33,488 bases of DNA from Sphingomonadaceae bacterium (GCA_013001755.1 JABDLY010000133.1:1-33488); one strand, 5' to 3'; positions 1 through 9,965 are shown, counted from the stretch's first letter. Program-made: numbers and translations. Notes: generated by a model from the sequence alone, not told the origin.

Positions 1-1500
1 GCAGTGACGCGCAACAGCAGCCCGGTTTTCGCCGCCGACGGCAGCGTGATGGTCTGGTCGAGCACGGGCCGCGAGGGCGGCTATACGATCTACGCCGCCG
101 ACCCCGCCGATCCGGAAAGCCGGCGGATGGTGGCCAGCTATGAAACGCCGATGTTCCCAGCGGACATTTCATCGGCCGGCAGCGCTATATTGCTCCAGAA
201 TTACGTCTCCAACCGCGATGCCTCGATCCACCTGCTCGACATGGCGAGCGGCGAGACGCGGCGGCTTTCTCCGCAAGGCCTCGGCACCGACATGGCACCG
301 CATTTCGCGCGCGACGACGGCGCCGTGCTCGCGATCACCAACCGCACGAGCGACACCGAGCGGCTCGTCGAATATCCGCGCGGCGGCGGCGAACCCCGTC
401 CCGTCTCGCCCGAAAGCGAATGGGGCATCGAAACCTTCGAACTCTCCGAAGATGGCCGCATCCTCGCCTGGTCGACGAACGAGGACGGCTATTCGCGCGT
501 TACCGTGCAGGATTTCGTGACGCGGCGCGCGCTGCCGCAGCCCGAGCTTCCCAACGGCGTCCTCACCGCGCTCGATTTCGCACCGGACAATGAGCGGCTC
601 GCCATCGGCATGGAAACCGCGACGTCGGCCGGCGATGTCTGGGTCTGGGGCGCGACCTCGGGCGAGCTCACGCGCTGGACGCAGTCCGAACTCGGCCCGC
701 TCGATCCGGATCAACTGGTCGAGCCGGAACTGATCCGCTTCGAAAGTTTCGACGGGCGCTCGATCCCGGCGTTCGTCTACCGCCCCGCGAACGCGGCCGG
801 GCCGACCCCGGTGATCCACGACATCCATGGCGGCCCCGAAGCCCAGACCCGGCCCGGGTCGAACCCCCGCCCTCAATAATTCGTCGATACGCACGGCGCG
901 ACCGTCATCCTGCCCAATGTCCGCGGCTCGGACGGCTACGGCACCGAATATCGCGATCTCGACAACGGCCCGCTGCGCGAAGACAGCGTCCGCGATATCG
1001 GCGCGCTGCTCGACTGGATCGCCGCCCAGCCCGGCCTCGATGCAAATCGCGTCGCCGTCTACGGTCAAAGCTATGGCGGCTATATGTCGCTCGCTGCGAT
1101 GATCCATTATTCGGACCGGCTGGTCGGCGGCGTCGAACGCTACGGCATCAGCGACTTCCGCACTTTCCTGCAGAACACAGAAGCCTATCGCCGCGATATG
1201 CGGCGCGGCGAATATGGCGACGAGCGCACCCCCGAAATGGCGGCGGTGTTCGAACGCATCGCGCCGATGAACAACCTGTCGCGGATCGCGAAGCCGATGC
1301 TGGTGATGGCCGGCGCCAACGACCCGCGCGTGCCGCTGTCGGAGAGCGATCAGGTGGTCGAGGGGTTGAGGGAGAACGGCGTGCCGACCTGGTATGTGGT
1401 TTTCGCCGACGAAGGGCACGGGTTTCGAAAGAAGCCGAACAATGACCTCAGACGCGCGGTGGAGACGGTGTTTTTGCGGGAGTTATTTGAAGAGGAATGA
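1..1500 (+). pseudogene. S9 family (prolyl oligopeptidase-like) peptidase, 5'-truncated by the window and interrupted by an in-frame stop
   Basis: The reading frame is open from the first base, so the gene begins upstream. Residues up to about 240 look like the WD40/TolB-like beta-propeller that gates S9 peptidases. The alpha/beta-hydrolase domain follows, with HGGPEAQTRPG near 829-861. A TAA at 877-879 stops the frame exactly where the family has an aromatic residue (expected QYFVD). The same frame then continues without a stop to 1500. It carries the nucleophile motif GQSYGG (Ser codon 1069-1071), the catalytic Asp in GANDPRVP (1321-1323) and the His in DEGHGF (1417-1419). The residues just before the stop (SNPRPQ) also depart from the expected FNP-x-LQ pattern. 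The lesion is therefore a cluster of small changes within about 25 bases, either true inactivation or a local sequence error. If intact, the product would be a peptidase cleaving small peptides. The family assignment is firm; pseudogene status is less so. Confidence 0.8.
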
Positions 1501-1511
1501 AAAACGTCTTG

Positions 1512-1898
1512 CTAGAGCCCCGCCTTCGCTTTCTCCCAATCGCGTCCATCGAACGGCTCCACATCCACCTCAAGCCCATGTTCCTCGTCCAACGCCCGCA
1601 AATTCACGCTCCAGGCATCGGGGTGCGAGCGGGGTTGGTAGAAGCTTTTGATACCGCAGTGTTTGCAGAACAGATGCTCGGCCGTGCCGCTGCCGAAGCG
1701 GTATGAGGTCAGCGCATCGCGGCCGCTGAGTAACTCGAAATCATCATGCGCGACGATGAGGTGGAGGAAGCCGGTCTTGGCGCAGATCGAGCAGTTGCAG
1801 TCTAGCACTTCGGGCCGCATTTCGCGGACCAGCGCCTCGAAACGCACCGCGTCGCAATGGCATCCGCCGGTTACGACTGTGGAGGCAGCCTCGCTCAT
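1512..1898 (-). CDS. GFA / CENP-V domain zinc protein
   Basis: This 128-residue protein has the cysteine pattern of the GFA (glutathione-dependent formaldehyde-activating) fold: GCHC (Cys13, Cys15), CNCSIC (Cys34, Cys36, Cys39) and FCKHC (Cys78, Cys81). These bind structural and catalytic zinc in family members. The phrase CGIKSFYQPRSHPDAWSVN is typical of the family. The length is normal for a single-domain member. Most members have no proven substrate, and the name reflects glutathione/formaldehyde chemistry shown for few of them, so the true reaction here is unknown. It is convergent with the S9 peptidase gene (11-base gap) and has no operon partner. The ATG start at 1898 is followed directly by the conserved core, so the start is reasonable. 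Confidence 0.85.
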   Translation of the reverse strand: MSEAASTVVTGGCHCDAVRFEALVREMRPEVLDCNCSICAKTGFLHLIVAHDDFELLSGRDALTSYRFGSGTAEHLFCKHCGIKSFYQPRSHPDAWSVNLRALDEEHGLEVDVEPFDGRDWEKAKAGL

Positions 1899-1908
1899 AC
1901 ATGCTCCC

Positions 1909-2006
1909 CGTCACCCTGAACTTGATTCAGGGTCCATGAGCGCAATCGTCCCGGCCTAAACGGCAACGGCGAAGCCAATGGATGCTGAATCAAGTTCAGC
2001 ATGACG
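1909..2006. repeat. Paired inverted REP-like palindromes (BIME-like) between the GFA gene and cysNC
   Basis: Two palindromes of one family face each other. The first, CCCTGAACTTGATTCAGGG (1914-1932), is followed by TCCAT. The second, at 1982-2002, reads on the minus strand as ATGCTGAACTTGATTCAGCAT and is also flanked by TCCAT. The outer flanks are CGTCA on the left and TGACG on the right, so the whole unit can fold as one long hairpin with two internal hairpins. The spacer is about 50 bases. It lies between the divergent start of the GFA gene and the 3' end of cysNC, and could protect or end the cysNC transcript. A related palindrome lies at 29008-29038. Confidence 0.8.
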
Positions 2007-2007
2007 C

Positions 2008-3921
2008 TTAGCCCTCTCCGAACAACTGCGCGATGATATAATCCGCCGCCTCTTCGGCGCTCATCTCGACCGTGTTGACGCGAATCTCGGCGTTGTCGGG
2101 CTCCTCATAGGGACTGTCGATACCGGTGAAATTCTTGAGCTCGCCGGCGCGCGCCTTTTTGTAGAGCCCCTTCACATCGCGTTCTTCGGCGACTTCGAGC
2201 GGCGTATCGACGAACACTTCGACGAAATCGCCCTTGGGCAGCATATTGCGGATCATCCGCCGTTCGGAGCGGAACGGGCTGATAAAGGCGGTCATCACGA
2301 TCAGACCGGCATCGGTCATCAGCTTGGCGACCTCGCCGACGCGGCGGATATTCTCGACGCGATCGGCATCGGTAAAGCCAAGATCGCGGTTGAGCCCATG
2401 GCGGACATTGTCGCCGTCGAGCAGGAAGGTGTGCCGTCCCGCAGCGTGCAGCTTCTTCTCGACAAGATTGGCGATCGTCGATTTGCCCGAGCCCGACAGC
2501 CCGGTGAACCAGAGCAATCTCGCCTGCTGCCCCTTGAGCTCGGCGTGCGCCTCCCGCGTAACATCGACCGCCTGCCAATGGATGTTCTGCGACCGGCGCA
2601 GCGCGAAATGGATCATCCCGGCGCCGACGGTCGCATTGGTGATCCGGTCGATCAGGATGAAGCCGCCGAGATCGGGGTTCTCGTCATAGGCGGTGAACGG
2701 CACCGGCTTGTCGGTCGAGATATTGCAGACGGCAATTCCGTTAAGTCCCAGCGTCTTGCCGGGCGCCTTTTCCATCGTGTTGACGTTGACCTGATATTTT
2801 TCATCGGTGACCGTCGCGCGGCAATTGCTGCTGCCGATTTTCATCGCATAGGGGCGGCCGGGCAGCATCGGCTCGTCGGACATCCAGACCAAGGTCGCCT
2901 CGAACTGGTCGGCGACTTCGGGCGGCGCATCGGCGGCGGCGATGACGTCGCCGCGCGAACAATCGATCTCGTCGGCGAGCGTCAGAGTCACCGACTGTCC
3001 CGCAACGGCTTGATCGAGATCGCCGTTCATCGTCACAATCCGCTCGACGCTCGACATCTTGCCCGAAGGCAACACACGCACCGCATCGCCGGGCGCGATG
3101 CGGCCGCTCGCGATCATCCCGGCAAATCCGCGAAAATCGAGATCGGGGCGATTGACCCATTGCACCGCCATGCGGAAGGGCTGGTTGCGCAACCGGTCAT
3201 AATCGATGCCGACATTTTCAAGGTGATCGAGCAGCACCGGCCCGTCATACCAGCGCATGGCGTCGCCCGGTGCCGCGATATTGTCGCCCTTGAGGCCCGA
3301 TAACGGGATGGCGACGAATTTCTCGATACCGATCTCATCGGCGAAATCGCGATAATCCGAAACAATATCGTCGAACGTCCCTTGCTCGTAATCGACCAGG
3401 TCCATCTTGTTCACCGCGAGGACGATATTCCGGATGCCGAGCAGGTGCGCGAGATAGCTGTGGCGGCGCGTCTGGATGAGCACGCCCTTGCGCGCATCGA
3501 TCAGGATGACGGCGAGATCGGCGGTCGACGCGCCGGTCACCATGTTGCGGGTATATTGCTCATGCCCCGGCGTGTCGGCGACGATGAACTTGCGCTTTTC
3601 GGTCGCGAAGAAGCGATAGGCGACGTCGATCGTGATCCCCTGTTCGCGTTCGGCGGCGAGACCATCGACGAGCAGCGCGAAATCGATATCCTGCCCCTGT
3701 GTGCCGACCTGCTTGCTGTCGGCCTCAAGCGCGGCAAGCTGATCCTCGAAGATCATCTTCGAATCGTAGAGCAGCCGGCCGATGAGTGTGGACTTGCCGT
3801 CATCGACCGATCCGCATGTGATGAAGCGCAGCAGCGATTTATGCTGATGCTGGTCGAGATAGGCGTCGATATCTTCGGCGATCAGATCGTCGGTCTTGTA
3901 GATGACGTCGCTACCGGTCAT
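2008..3921 (-). CDS. cysNC: Bifunctional sulfate adenylyltransferase subunit 1 / adenylylsulfate kinase (CysN-CysC fusion)
   Basis: This 637-residue protein fuses two steps of sulfate activation. The N-terminal GTPase (EF-Tu-like) carries the P-loop GSVDDGKS (about 37-44), [11 protein letters not shown] and NKMD. It drives APS synthesis together with CysD, and beta-barrel domains follow. The C-terminal 170 or so residues form APS kinase, with the P-loop GLSGSGKS (about 474-481), [11 protein letters not shown] and [10 protein letters not shown]; this domain phosphorylates APS to PAPS. The length matches CysN/C (NodQ-type) fusions. I place the start at ATG 3921, which shares one base with the cysD stop (TGATG); a TTG one codon upstream is unlikely. 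The product acts in the cytoplasm in assimilation of sulfate to cysteine. No cysH, cysI or cysG lies nearby. Confidence 0.95.
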   Translation of the reverse strand: MTGSDVIYKTDDLIAEDIDAYLDQHQHKSLLRFITCGSVDDGKSTLIGRLLYDSKMIFEDQLAALEADSKQVGTQGQDIDFALLVDGLAAEREQGITIDVAYRFFATEKRKFIVADTPGHEQYTRNMVTGASTADLAVILIDARKGVLIQTRRHSYLAHLLGIRNIVLAVNKMDLVDYEQGTFDDIVSDYRDFADEIGIEKFVAIPLSGLKGDNIAAPGDAMRWYDGPVLLDHLENVGIDYDRLRNQPFRMAVQWVNRPDLDFRGFAGMIASGRIAPGDAVRVLPSGKMSSVERIVTMNGDLDQAVAGQSVTLTLADEIDCSRGDVIAAADAPPEVADQFEATLVWMSDEPMLPGRPYAMKIGSSNCRATVTDEKYQVNVNTMEKAPGKTLGLNGIAVCNISTDKPVPFTAYDENPDLGGFILIDRITNATVGAGMIHFALRRSQNIHWQAVDVTREAHAELKGQQARLLWFTGLSGSGKSTIANLVEKKLHAAGRHTFLLDGDNVRHGLNRDLGFTDADRVENIRRVGEVAKLMTDAGLIVMTAFISPFRSERRMIRNMLPKGDFVEVFVDTPLEVAEERDVKGLYKKARAGELKNFTGIDSPYEEPDNAEIRVNTVEMSAEEAADYIIAQLFGEG

Positions 3922-4826
3922 CAAAAATACCCTTCCTGCTTCTTCTTCTCCATCGACGCCGCCTGGTCGTGGTCGATCGCCCTGCCCTCCCTTTCGCTCG
4001 TCGTCGTCAGCAGCATTTCCTGGATCACCTCGGGCAATGTCGCCGCCTCGCTTTCGACGGCGCCGGTCAGCGGATAGCAGCCGAGCGTGCGGAAGCGGAT
4101 CGAGCGTTCGACGACTTCTTCGCCGTCTTCGAAACGGAAGCGGTCGTCATCGACCATCAGGATCAGCCCGTCGCGCTCGACCGTCGGGCGTTTCGCCGAC
4201 AGATAGAGCGGGACGATCTCGATATTTTCGAGATGGATATATTGCCAGATATCGAGCTCGGTCCAGTTGGAGAGCGGGAAGACGCGCATGCTCTCGCCCT
4301 TCGCCTTGCGGGCATTGTAGAGCTTCCACAATTCGGGACGCTGGCTTTTCGGGTCCCAGCGATGATTGGCGGTGCGGAACGAGAAGACCCGCTCCTTGGC
4401 GCGCGACTTTTCCTCGTCGCGCCGCGCGCCGCCGAACGCCGCATCGAAACCATATTCGGTAAGCGCCTGTTTGAGCCCCTCGGTCTTCCACATATCGGTG
4501 TGGAGCGGGCCATGATCGAACGGGTTTATGCCGCGCTCTTTCGCCTCGGGATTCTGGTGGACGAGCAATTCCATTCCGGCTTCGCGCGCCGAACGATCGC
4601 GCAATTCGTACATCGCCTGGAATTTCCAGGTCGTATCCACATGAAGCAGCGGGAAGGGCGGCGGCGCGGGATAGAACGCCTTTTTGGCGACATGGAGCAT
4701 CACCGCCGAATCCTTGCCGACCGAATAGAGCATCACCGGCTTTTCGGCCTCGGCGGCGACTTCGCGCATGATATGAATGCTCTCGGCCTCAAGGCGTTCG
4801 AGATGAGTCAGACGTTCGAGGGTCAT
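3921..4826 (-). CDS. cysD: Sulfate adenylyltransferase subunit 2
   Basis: This 301-residue protein belongs to the PAPS reductase/ATP-sulfurylase (PP-loop) family. The pyrophosphate-binding loop reads SVGKDS (residues 35-40), and [36 protein letters not shown] and [15 protein letters not shown] are all hallmark CysD sequences. It forms the catalytic subunit that makes APS from ATP and sulfate, with energy from the CysN GTPase encoded immediately downstream. The stop overlaps the cysN start by one base, which suggests coupled translation. The start at ATG 4826 gives the normal length. About 100 non-coding bases lie upstream and should hold the operon promoter; I could not identify a convincing -35/-10 pair or a strong Shine-Dalgarno sequence there. 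Confidence 0.95.
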   Translation of the reverse strand: MTLERLTHLERLEAESIHIMREVAAEAEKPVMLYSVGKDSAVMLHVAKKAFYPAPPPFPLLHVDTTWKFQAMYELRDRSAREAGMELLVHQNPEAKERGINPFDHGPLHTDMWKTEGLKQALTEYGFDAAFGGARRDEEKSRAKERVFSFRTANHRWDPKSQRPELWKLYNARKAKGESMRVFPLSNWTELDIWQYIHLENIEIVPLYLSAKRPTVERDGLILMVDDDRFRFEDGEEVVERSIRFRTLGCYPLTGAVESEAATLPEVIQEMLLTTTSEREGRAIDHDQAASMEKKKQEGYF

Positions 4827-4925
4827 AACAACTTCGGTTGTGGATGGAACTGGACGGCTATCTAGGGGCTTGAAATCGCTTTGGCGAGAGGCGGCTGATT
4901 GACCGGCAGATAGCTCAGCTTTTTC

Positions 4926-6146
4926 TCAATCGACCGCCGCCGTGTGAATATCGATGCGGTTCTCGAGCGTTCGGTGCACCGGGCATTTGTCGGCGATCTC
5001 GAGCAGCCTGGCGCGCTGATTTTCGGTTAAATCGCCGGTCATGCGGATCGCGCGATCGATGACATCGATGCGGTTCTCCTGATTGTTGCACGTTTCGCAA
5101 TCGGCGATATGTTCGCGGCTGTGCTCGAGCTCGATATGGACGCTTTCAAGCGGGATATTCTTGCGGTCGGCATACATTTTCATCGTCATCGAGGTGCACG
5201 CACCGAGGCCCGCAAGCAGCAGGTCGTAGGGCGTCGGGCCGAGATCATCGCCGCCGATCGAGGGCGGCTCGTCGGCGAGAAAATCATGCCAACCGACGCG
5301 TACGCGCTGTGTAAATTTGCCACCCGCCGTCTCTACCGTGACGATACCGTCATGCGGCGGCTCGTCGGTTTCTGTCTCGGCAGGATCGATATAGCCGGAT
5401 GCCCAGGCGGCGATAATCCCCGCGACATACCGACCCGATCCTTCGGTCGTCAGCAGATGATCGGCCTTGTCGAGCGAGACGAAGCTTTTCGGGTGTTTGG
5501 CGGCGAGGAAAATTTCGCTCGCATTGTCGATGCCGACAATCTCGTCGCCCGGGGCATGCATGACGAGCAAGGCGCGCCCGAGATCGGCAAGACGCTGTCT
5601 TTGCGGCTGATCGTGCATCTGCGCGACGAAATTCTGTCCGACGCGAAAGGCGCGGCCGCCGATCGTCACTTCGGCCTCGCCCTCCGATTCGACCTTTTTG
5701 AGATCGTCGCCAAGCTGGCCGAGCACATGATCGACATCGAACGGCGCGCCGATAGTGGCCACGGCCTGTACTTCGTCGATATATTCCGCCGCCGCGATCA
5801 CCGCCGCACCGCCCAGGCTATGACCGATCAGCAGCGACGGCGCACCGATATCGTCGCGCAACGCGTTCGCCGCCGCTACGAGATCGGCAACATTGGCCTC
5901 GAACCCGCTATTGGCGAATTCGCCCTCGCTGCCGCCGAGCCCGGTAAAGTCGAAGCGCAGGACCGCAATCCCCTTCTCCGCCATCGCGCCCGCAACCCGT
6001 GTCGCCGCGCGGCTCTGCTTGGTGCAGGCAAAGCAATGCGCGAACAGCGCGACGGCGCGCAGCTGGCCCGCCGGATGTTCGAGGCGGCCATCGAGAATCT
6101 GGCCCGACTGGCCGGTGAACTGAAACTTTTCGGTCTTGGCGGGCAT
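4926..6146 (-). CDS. Alpha/beta hydrolase - OsmC domain fusion protein
   Basis: This 406-residue protein has two domains. Residues 1-255 are an alpha/beta hydrolase with nucleophile motif GHSLGG (Ser110), acid in HAPGDE (Asp201) and His230 in KADHLL. Residues 270-406 are an OsmC/Ohr-type domain with two redox cysteines, Cys317 in GACTSMT and Cys388 in KCPVHRTL. OsmC proteins reduce organic hydroperoxides. The fused hydrolase may act on an ester or lipid substrate, but that is inference. The start is ATG 6146, preceded by a GAGGAGA ribosome site that overlaps the stop codon of the FMN reductase gene upstream. The 18 extra in-frame codons upstream would overlap that gene and are not used. Third gene of the glmS operon. 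Confidence 0.9.
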   Translation of the reverse strand: MPAKTEKFQFTGQSGQILDGRLEHPAGQLRAVALFAHCFACTKQSRAATRVAGAMAEKGIAVLRFDFTGLGGSEGEFANSGFEANVADLVAAANALRDDIGAPSLLIGHSLGGAAVIAAAEYIDEVQAVATIGAPFDVDHVLGQLGDDLKKVESEGEAEVTIGGRAFRVGQNFVAQMHDQPQRQRLADLGRALLVMHAPGDEIVGIDNASEIFLAAKHPKSFVSLDKADHLLTTEGSGRYVAGIIAAWASGYIDPAETETDEPPHDGIVTVETAGGKFTQRVRVGWHDFLADEPPSIGGDDLGPTPYDLLLAGLGACTSMTMKMYADRKNIPLESVHIELEHSREHIADCETCNNQENRIDVIDRAIRMTGDLTENQRARLLEIADKCPVHRTLENRIDIHTAAVD

Positions 6147-6157
6147 CGGCGGTCTCC

Positions 6158-6694
6158 TCAGGCAAGTTCGCTCAATAGCTCGTCCAGCTTTCCGGTCCAT
6201 TCCCGATCCCGCAGCTCGCCCCGGTCGATATCGAAAATATCGTAGAAACGGGGAAAGGACAGCGTCCCGAGTATCTGGGCACCATGATGCGGAAGGGTCG
6301 CGGTGGCATGTTCCATGACAGTTGCGCCGCCGCGTCCGCCCGGTGACGCAGAGAGCAAAACAAGCTTGCTGTCTTGATAGACCTTGCCTTCGAGGCGCGA
6401 CATCCAGTCGAACAAATTCTTATAGGCGACGGCGTAGCTGCCATTATGTTCGGCGAAGGATATCAGAATGAGATCGGCCTCCTGAATCTTCGCCCTGAAA
6501 CGGTCGGCGGAGGCGGGAATGCCCTCCGCCTCCTCGCGATCAATGCTATAGAGCGGTGTTTCGAAATCATTGAGATCGGCGAGCTCGGCCTCGGCGGCTG
6601 GGAAAATATCCTTCAGCCGACCAAGCGCGTGGCGGGCGAGCGCCCGATTTATCGATCGACGGCTGCTGCTCCCCGCGAAGGCCAGAATCTTCAT
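6158..6694 (-). CDS. NADPH-dependent FMN reductase family protein
   Basis: This 178-residue flavodoxin-fold protein starts [20 protein letters not shown], the FMN-phosphate loop of the NADPH-dependent FMN reductase / azoreductase / chromate reductase family. [20 protein letters not shown] (residues 81-100) matches the family motif usually written PEYNGS, with Glu-His in place of Glu-Tyr. SASPGGRGG (115-123) is the second flavin loop. Members reduce quinones, FMN or metals; the substrate here is unknown. The start at ATG 6694 has a GGGGA ribosome site about eight bases upstream. It lies 34 bases after glmS, with the OsmC fusion starting 11 bases downstream, so the three are probably co-transcribed. 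Pairing with an OsmC protein suggests an oxidative-stress role. Confidence 0.88.
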   Translation of the reverse strand: MKILAFAGSSSRRSINRALARHALGRLKDIFPAAEAELADLNDFETPLYSIDREEAEGIPASADRFRAKIQEADLILISFAEHNGSYAVAYKNLFDWMSRLEGKVYQDSKLVLLSASPGGRGGATVMEHATATLPHHGAQILGTLSFPRFYDIFDIDRGELRDREWTGKLDELLSELA

Positions 6695-6728
6695 CCGTTT
6701 CGTCCCCCTTGTCAGACCGAATAGCGCG

Positions 6729-8552
6729 CTACTCAACCGTCACGCTCTTCGCCAGATTGCGCGGCTGATCGACGTCCGTCCCCTTCGCCACCGCGACATG
6801 ATAGGCGAGCAGCTGGATCGGGATCGCGTAAACGAGTGGCGCGATCAGCGGGTGGACCTTGGGCATCTCGATCGTCGCGATCGTGCCTTCGCCTGCCTTG
6901 GTGATGCCTTCGGCGTCTGAGATCAGCACGACCTGCGCGCCGCGCGCCTGTGCTTCCCGCATGTTCGATACGGTTTTTTCGAACAGCGGCCCCGACGGCG
7001 CGATGACGATCAGCGGCACGTCGTCGTCGATCAGCGCGATAGGGCCATGCTTCATCTCGCCAGACGCATAGCCTTCGGCATGGATATAGCTGATTTCCTT
7101 GAGCTTGAGCGCGCCTTCGAGCGCCATCGGGAAATCGGGACCGCGGCCGAGATAGAGCACGTCGCGCGCCTGGGCGATTGTCCCCGCCATCGCCGCGATA
7201 TCCTCATCATGATCGAGCGCGGCGTTCATCGACGCCGGCGCTTCGAGCAGATGTTCGACGATATCGCGCTCCTCCTCGGGCGACAGCTTTCCCTTGGTCC
7301 GCGCCAGATTGGCGGCGAAGGCGGCCATCACCGCGAGCTGGCAGGTAAACGCCTTGGTCGATGCGACGCCGATTTCGGGTCCGGCATGGGTCGACATGAG
7401 GAGATCGACCTCGCGCGCCATCGAGCTTGTCGGCACGTTGATTATCCCCGCCGTCTTGAGACCGGCCGCCTTGCAGTGTTTGAGCGCGGCCAGCGTGTCC
7501 GCCGTCTCGCCCGATTGCGATATGAAGACCGCGAGCTGATCGTCCTCGAGTATCGGTTCGCGATAACGGAACTCGCTCGCGAAATCGATCTCGACCGGTA
7601 CGCGCGCGAATTTCTCGATCCAGTATTTGCCGATCATCGCCACATAGTAAGAGGTGCCGCAGGCGACAATCGATACCCGGCCGAAACTCGCCAGGTCGAA
7701 GCTCATATCGGGAAGCGCGACCTGCTCTTCGAGCGGGCGGAGATAGCTTTGCAGCGTCTGCGCGACGACGACGGGCTGTTCGAAAATCTCCTTCTGCATG
7801 AAATGGGCATGATTGCCCTTCTCATTGGCGGCGGCCGACGCGCCCGATAGCGCCACGGGGCGCGCGATCAGCTTGTCGTCCTCGTCGTAGATCAGCGTTG
7901 CTTCGCGGGTGATGACGACCATGTCGCCTTCTTCGAGATAGCTGATCTTCTGCGTGAACGGCGCGAGCGCCAGCGCGTCCGAGCCGAAAAAGCTCTCGCC
8001 TTCGCCATGGCCGACGACGAGCGGCGAACCGAGCCGCGCGCCGATCAGCATGTCGGGAAAGCGCCTGAACATAATCGCGAGTGCAAAGGCGCCGTGCAGC
8101 CGATCGAGCGTCCGGCGTACCGCATCGCGCGGTTCGGCGCCCGCCTCGATCTGTTCCGAAACAAGATGCGCGACGACCTCGGTATCGGTTTCGCTCTCGA
8201 GCTTGCGGCCGCGCTCGAGCAACTCGTCGCGCAGCTCCTTGAAATTCTCGATGATGCCATTGTGGACGAGCGCGACTTCTTCGGTCGCATGGGGATGCGC
8301 ATTATCGGTTGTCGGCGCGCCATGCGTCGCCCAGCGGGTATGTGCGATGCCGGTCAGACCGTCGACCGGGCTGTCGGCGAGCACACGCACCAGATTGTCG
8401 AGCTTCCCCTCGGCCCGCCGCCGTTCGATCCGGCCATCGACAAGCGTCGCGACGCCGGCCGAATCATAACCGCGATATTCGAGCCGCCGCAGCCCCTCGA
8501 CCAGCCGGTCGGTGACATTGTCCTTACCCAGAATGCCGATAATGCCGCACAT
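6729..8552 (-). CDS. glmS: Glutamine--fructose-6-phosphate aminotransferase (isomerizing)
   Basis: This 607-residue enzyme has the standard GlmS length and layout. The mature N-terminus is Cys2 (MCGIIGILG), the nucleophile of the glutaminase domain. HTRWATHG and NGIIENFKELR follow. Two SIS sugar-isomerase domains come next, with CGTSYY, SQSGETADT, ASTKAF and a C-terminus TDVDQPRNLAKSVTVE. It makes glucosamine-6-phosphate, the entry point to UDP-GlcNAc for peptidoglycan and LPS. I chose ATG 8552 because the protein must start MCG; the ORF runs 46 codons further upstream. A GAGG-like ribosome site precedes it. The later-pathway gene glmU lies in this window but 6 kb away. No glmS ribozyme is visible in the leader. 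Confidence 0.97.
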   Translation of the reverse strand: MCGIIGILGKDNVTDRLVEGLRRLEYRGYDSAGVATLVDGRIERRRAEGKLDNLVRVLADSPVDGLTGIAHTRWATHGAPTTDNAHPHATEEVALVHNGIIENFKELRDELLERGRKLESETDTEVVAHLVSEQIEAGAEPRDAVRRTLDRLHGAFALAIMFRRFPDMLIGARLGSPLVVGHGEGESFFGSDALALAPFTQKISYLEEGDMVVITREATLIYDEDDKLIARPVALSGASAAANEKGNHAHFMQKEIFEQPVVVAQTLQSYLRPLEEQVALPDMSFDLASFGRVSIVACGTSYYVAMIGKYWIEKFARVPVEIDFASEFRYREPILEDDQLAVFISQSGETADTLAALKHCKAAGLKTAGIINVPTSSMAREVDLLMSTHAGPEIGVASTKAFTCQLAVMAAFAANLARTKGKLSPEEERDIVEHLLEAPASMNAALDHDEDIAAMAGTIAQARDVLYLGRGPDFPMALEGALKLKEISYIHAEGYASGEMKHGPIALIDDDVPLIVIAPSGPLFEKTVSNMREAQARGAQVVLISDAEGITKAGEGTIATIEMPKVHPLIAPLVYAIPIQLLAYHVAVAKGTDVDQPRNLAKSVTVE

Positions 8553-8680
8553 TGGCCTCTTACCTTCCCAAACCCCGAAATCGCGTGTGACGAGGTCTTT
8601 AGCCCGAATGCGCGGGGCATCAAGTAGATGCGGATCAACGGACGGTTTTAAAGGGCTTTTTGCGATCCGCAATTCGCTGC

Positions 8681-8686
8681 TATGCT
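8681..8686 (+). promoter_or_regulatory. Possible -10 element for the small membrane protein gene
   Basis: TATGCT at 8681-8686 resembles a -10 box, with only a weak T-rich match for a -35 element about 17 bases upstream. If real, transcription would start near 8692, inside the apparent ATG-led ORF (8682). This would favour the TTG start at 8712. Speculative. Confidence 0.3.
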
Positions 8687-8711
8687 GCACGTCCAGCGGA
8701 AGGGAATCACA

Positions 8712-9110
8712 TTGGTCAAAGCTTTGCGCATCATCATCGGACTGCTGGCGGTCTATTTCGCGGCCCTCGGGCTCATGTTTCTGTTCGCGCCGGCGCGTGG
8801 CGCCGAAATCTTTGCGCTAACGCCGATAGGCAGCCAGGGTCTGGCGAGCCTGCGCGCGGATTTTTCGGCCTTCTTCCTCTGCTGGGCGATTTTCGCCGGC
8901 TATGGTGCGTGGTCGGCGCGGCCGAGCCCGTTGCTGGTACCGCTGACGCTGTTCGTCATCGCCTTGCTGGGCCGCGTGATCGGATTGTTCGCCGACGGAA
9001 TCGGGCCCGAGGCGTTTTTTCCGATGGCGGTTGAGGCGGCGTCGATCGTGGTGCTTGTCGCGGGTCTACGGCTGTTTCCGGCGCGCCGCCGAGCGGGCGG
9101 CGACCAGTAG
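8712..9110 (+). CDS. Small four-helix membrane protein (DUF4345-like)
   Basis: About 132 residues with four hydrophobic segments: roughly 4-24, 43-62, 68-87 and 98-118. The pattern resembles the DUF4345 family of small inner-membrane proteins, whose function is unknown. I prefer a TTG start at 8712, because AAGGGA sits six or seven bases upstream and the first helix then begins at once. An in-frame ATG at 8682 would add ten residues but has no ribosome site and may lie in the promoter. The C-terminus is arginine-rich (FPARRRAGGDQ), suggesting a cytoplasmic end. The dioxygenase gene begins 12 bases downstream with a strong ribosome site, so the two are likely co-transcribed. Confidence 0.65.
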   Translation: MVKALRIIIGLLAVYFAALGLMFLFAPARGAEIFALTPIGSQGLASLRADFSAFFLCWAIFAGYGAWSARPSPLLVPLTLFVIALLGRVIGLFADGIGPEAFFPMAVEAASIVVLVAGLRLFPARRRAGGDQ

Positions 9111-9122
9111 GAGGGAGCAGAC

Positions 9123-9965
9123 ATGGCGGAGACGATAGAGATCAAGCCCGTCGCCGGTGCGATCAGCGCCGAAATTGCCGGGGTCGACCTGTCGGCCGAG
9201 CTTTCCAACAGCACATTCGATGCCATCCATGAGGCTTTTCTCAACCACCATGTCATCTTCTTTCGCGACCAGCACGCGCTGACGCCGGAAGCGCACAAGG
9301 CCTTTGGGCGGCGCTTCGGTAGCCTCAACGTCCATCCCTATGTCGAGGGAATGGACGGCCATCCCGAAATCATGGAAGTGATCAAGGAGCCCGGCGAAAC
9401 GATTAATTTCGGCGGTGGCTGGCATTCGGACATGTCGTTCCTCGAAGAACCTGCGCTCGGCTCGATCCTCCATGCACTCGAGGTGCCGCCCTATGGCGGC
9501 GATACGCTTTTTGCGAACCAGGTCGCCGCCTACGAGGCGCTGTCAGACGGCATGAAGGCGATGCTGGAAGGGCTGTACGCTGTGCATTCGGCGTCGCGCG
9601 AATATGGCGCGCGCGGGCATTCGGCGCAGCAGCGCTCATCGATGCAGGCGCGCACCGCCGAAGACGCGCCCGAATTCGTCCATCCGGTCGTCCGGACGCA
9701 TCCCGAAACCGGCCGCAAGGGCCTCTACGTCAATCCGGCCTTCACGCTGCGTTTCGAGGGAATGACGCGGCGCGAAAGCAGGCCGCTGCTCAATTTTCTG
9801 TTCGAGCACAGCCGCGAGGAGCGGTTTACCTGCCGCTTCCGCTGGAGCGCCGGCGCGGTGGCCTTTTGGGACAATCGCTGCGTCTGGCATTATGCGCTCA
9901 ACGATTATCACGGCCATCGACGCCATATGCGGCGCGTGACGGTGAACGGCGACCGGCCGATCTAG
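9123..9965 (+). CDS. TauD/TfdA family Fe(II)/2-oxoglutarate-dependent dioxygenase
   Basis: This 280-residue protein has the TauD/TfdA fold. The iron-binding facial triad is His101 and Asp103 in GGWHSDMS plus His256 in [12 protein letters not shown]. The 2-oxoglutarate-anchoring arginine lies in [11 protein letters not shown] (266-274). Family members hydroxylate taurine, alkyl sulfates, 2,4-D and other substrates, releasing sulfite or an aldehyde. The exact substrate cannot be read here; taurine, sulfonate or alkyl ester are possible. A strong GGAGG ribosome site lies in the 12-base gap after the membrane protein gene. The stop TAG shares the CTAG palindrome with the convergent VOC gene stop. 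An SdsA-like alkyl sulfatase gene occurs 2.6 kb downstream, but a functional link is only suggestive. Confidence 0.9.
   Translation: MAETIEIKPVAGAISAEIAGVDLSAELSNSTFDAIHEAFLNHHVIFFRDQHALTPEAHKAFGRRFGSLNVHPYVEGMDGHPEIMEVIKEPGETINFGGGWHSDMSFLEEPALGSILHALEVPPYGGDTLFANQVAAYEALSDGMKAMLEGLYAVHSASREYGARGHSAQQRSSMQARTAEDAPEFVHPVVRTHPETGRKGLYVNPAFTLRFEGMTRRESRPLLNFLFEHSREERFTCRFRWSAGAVAFWDNRCVWHYALNDYHGHRRHMRRVTVNGDRPI

Noticed and set aside
169-1419. 416-codon minus-strand ORF through the S9 peptidase
   Set aside because: Antisense to the conserved peptidase motifs on the plus strand.
8553-8711. A glmS ribozyme or riboswitch in the glmS leader
   Set aside because: No such structure is seen and this ribozyme is known mainly from Firmicutes.
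9123-9965. A definite taurine dioxygenase (tauD)
   Set aside because: Only the family can be assigned. No taurine transporter or other tau genes are present to support the substrate.
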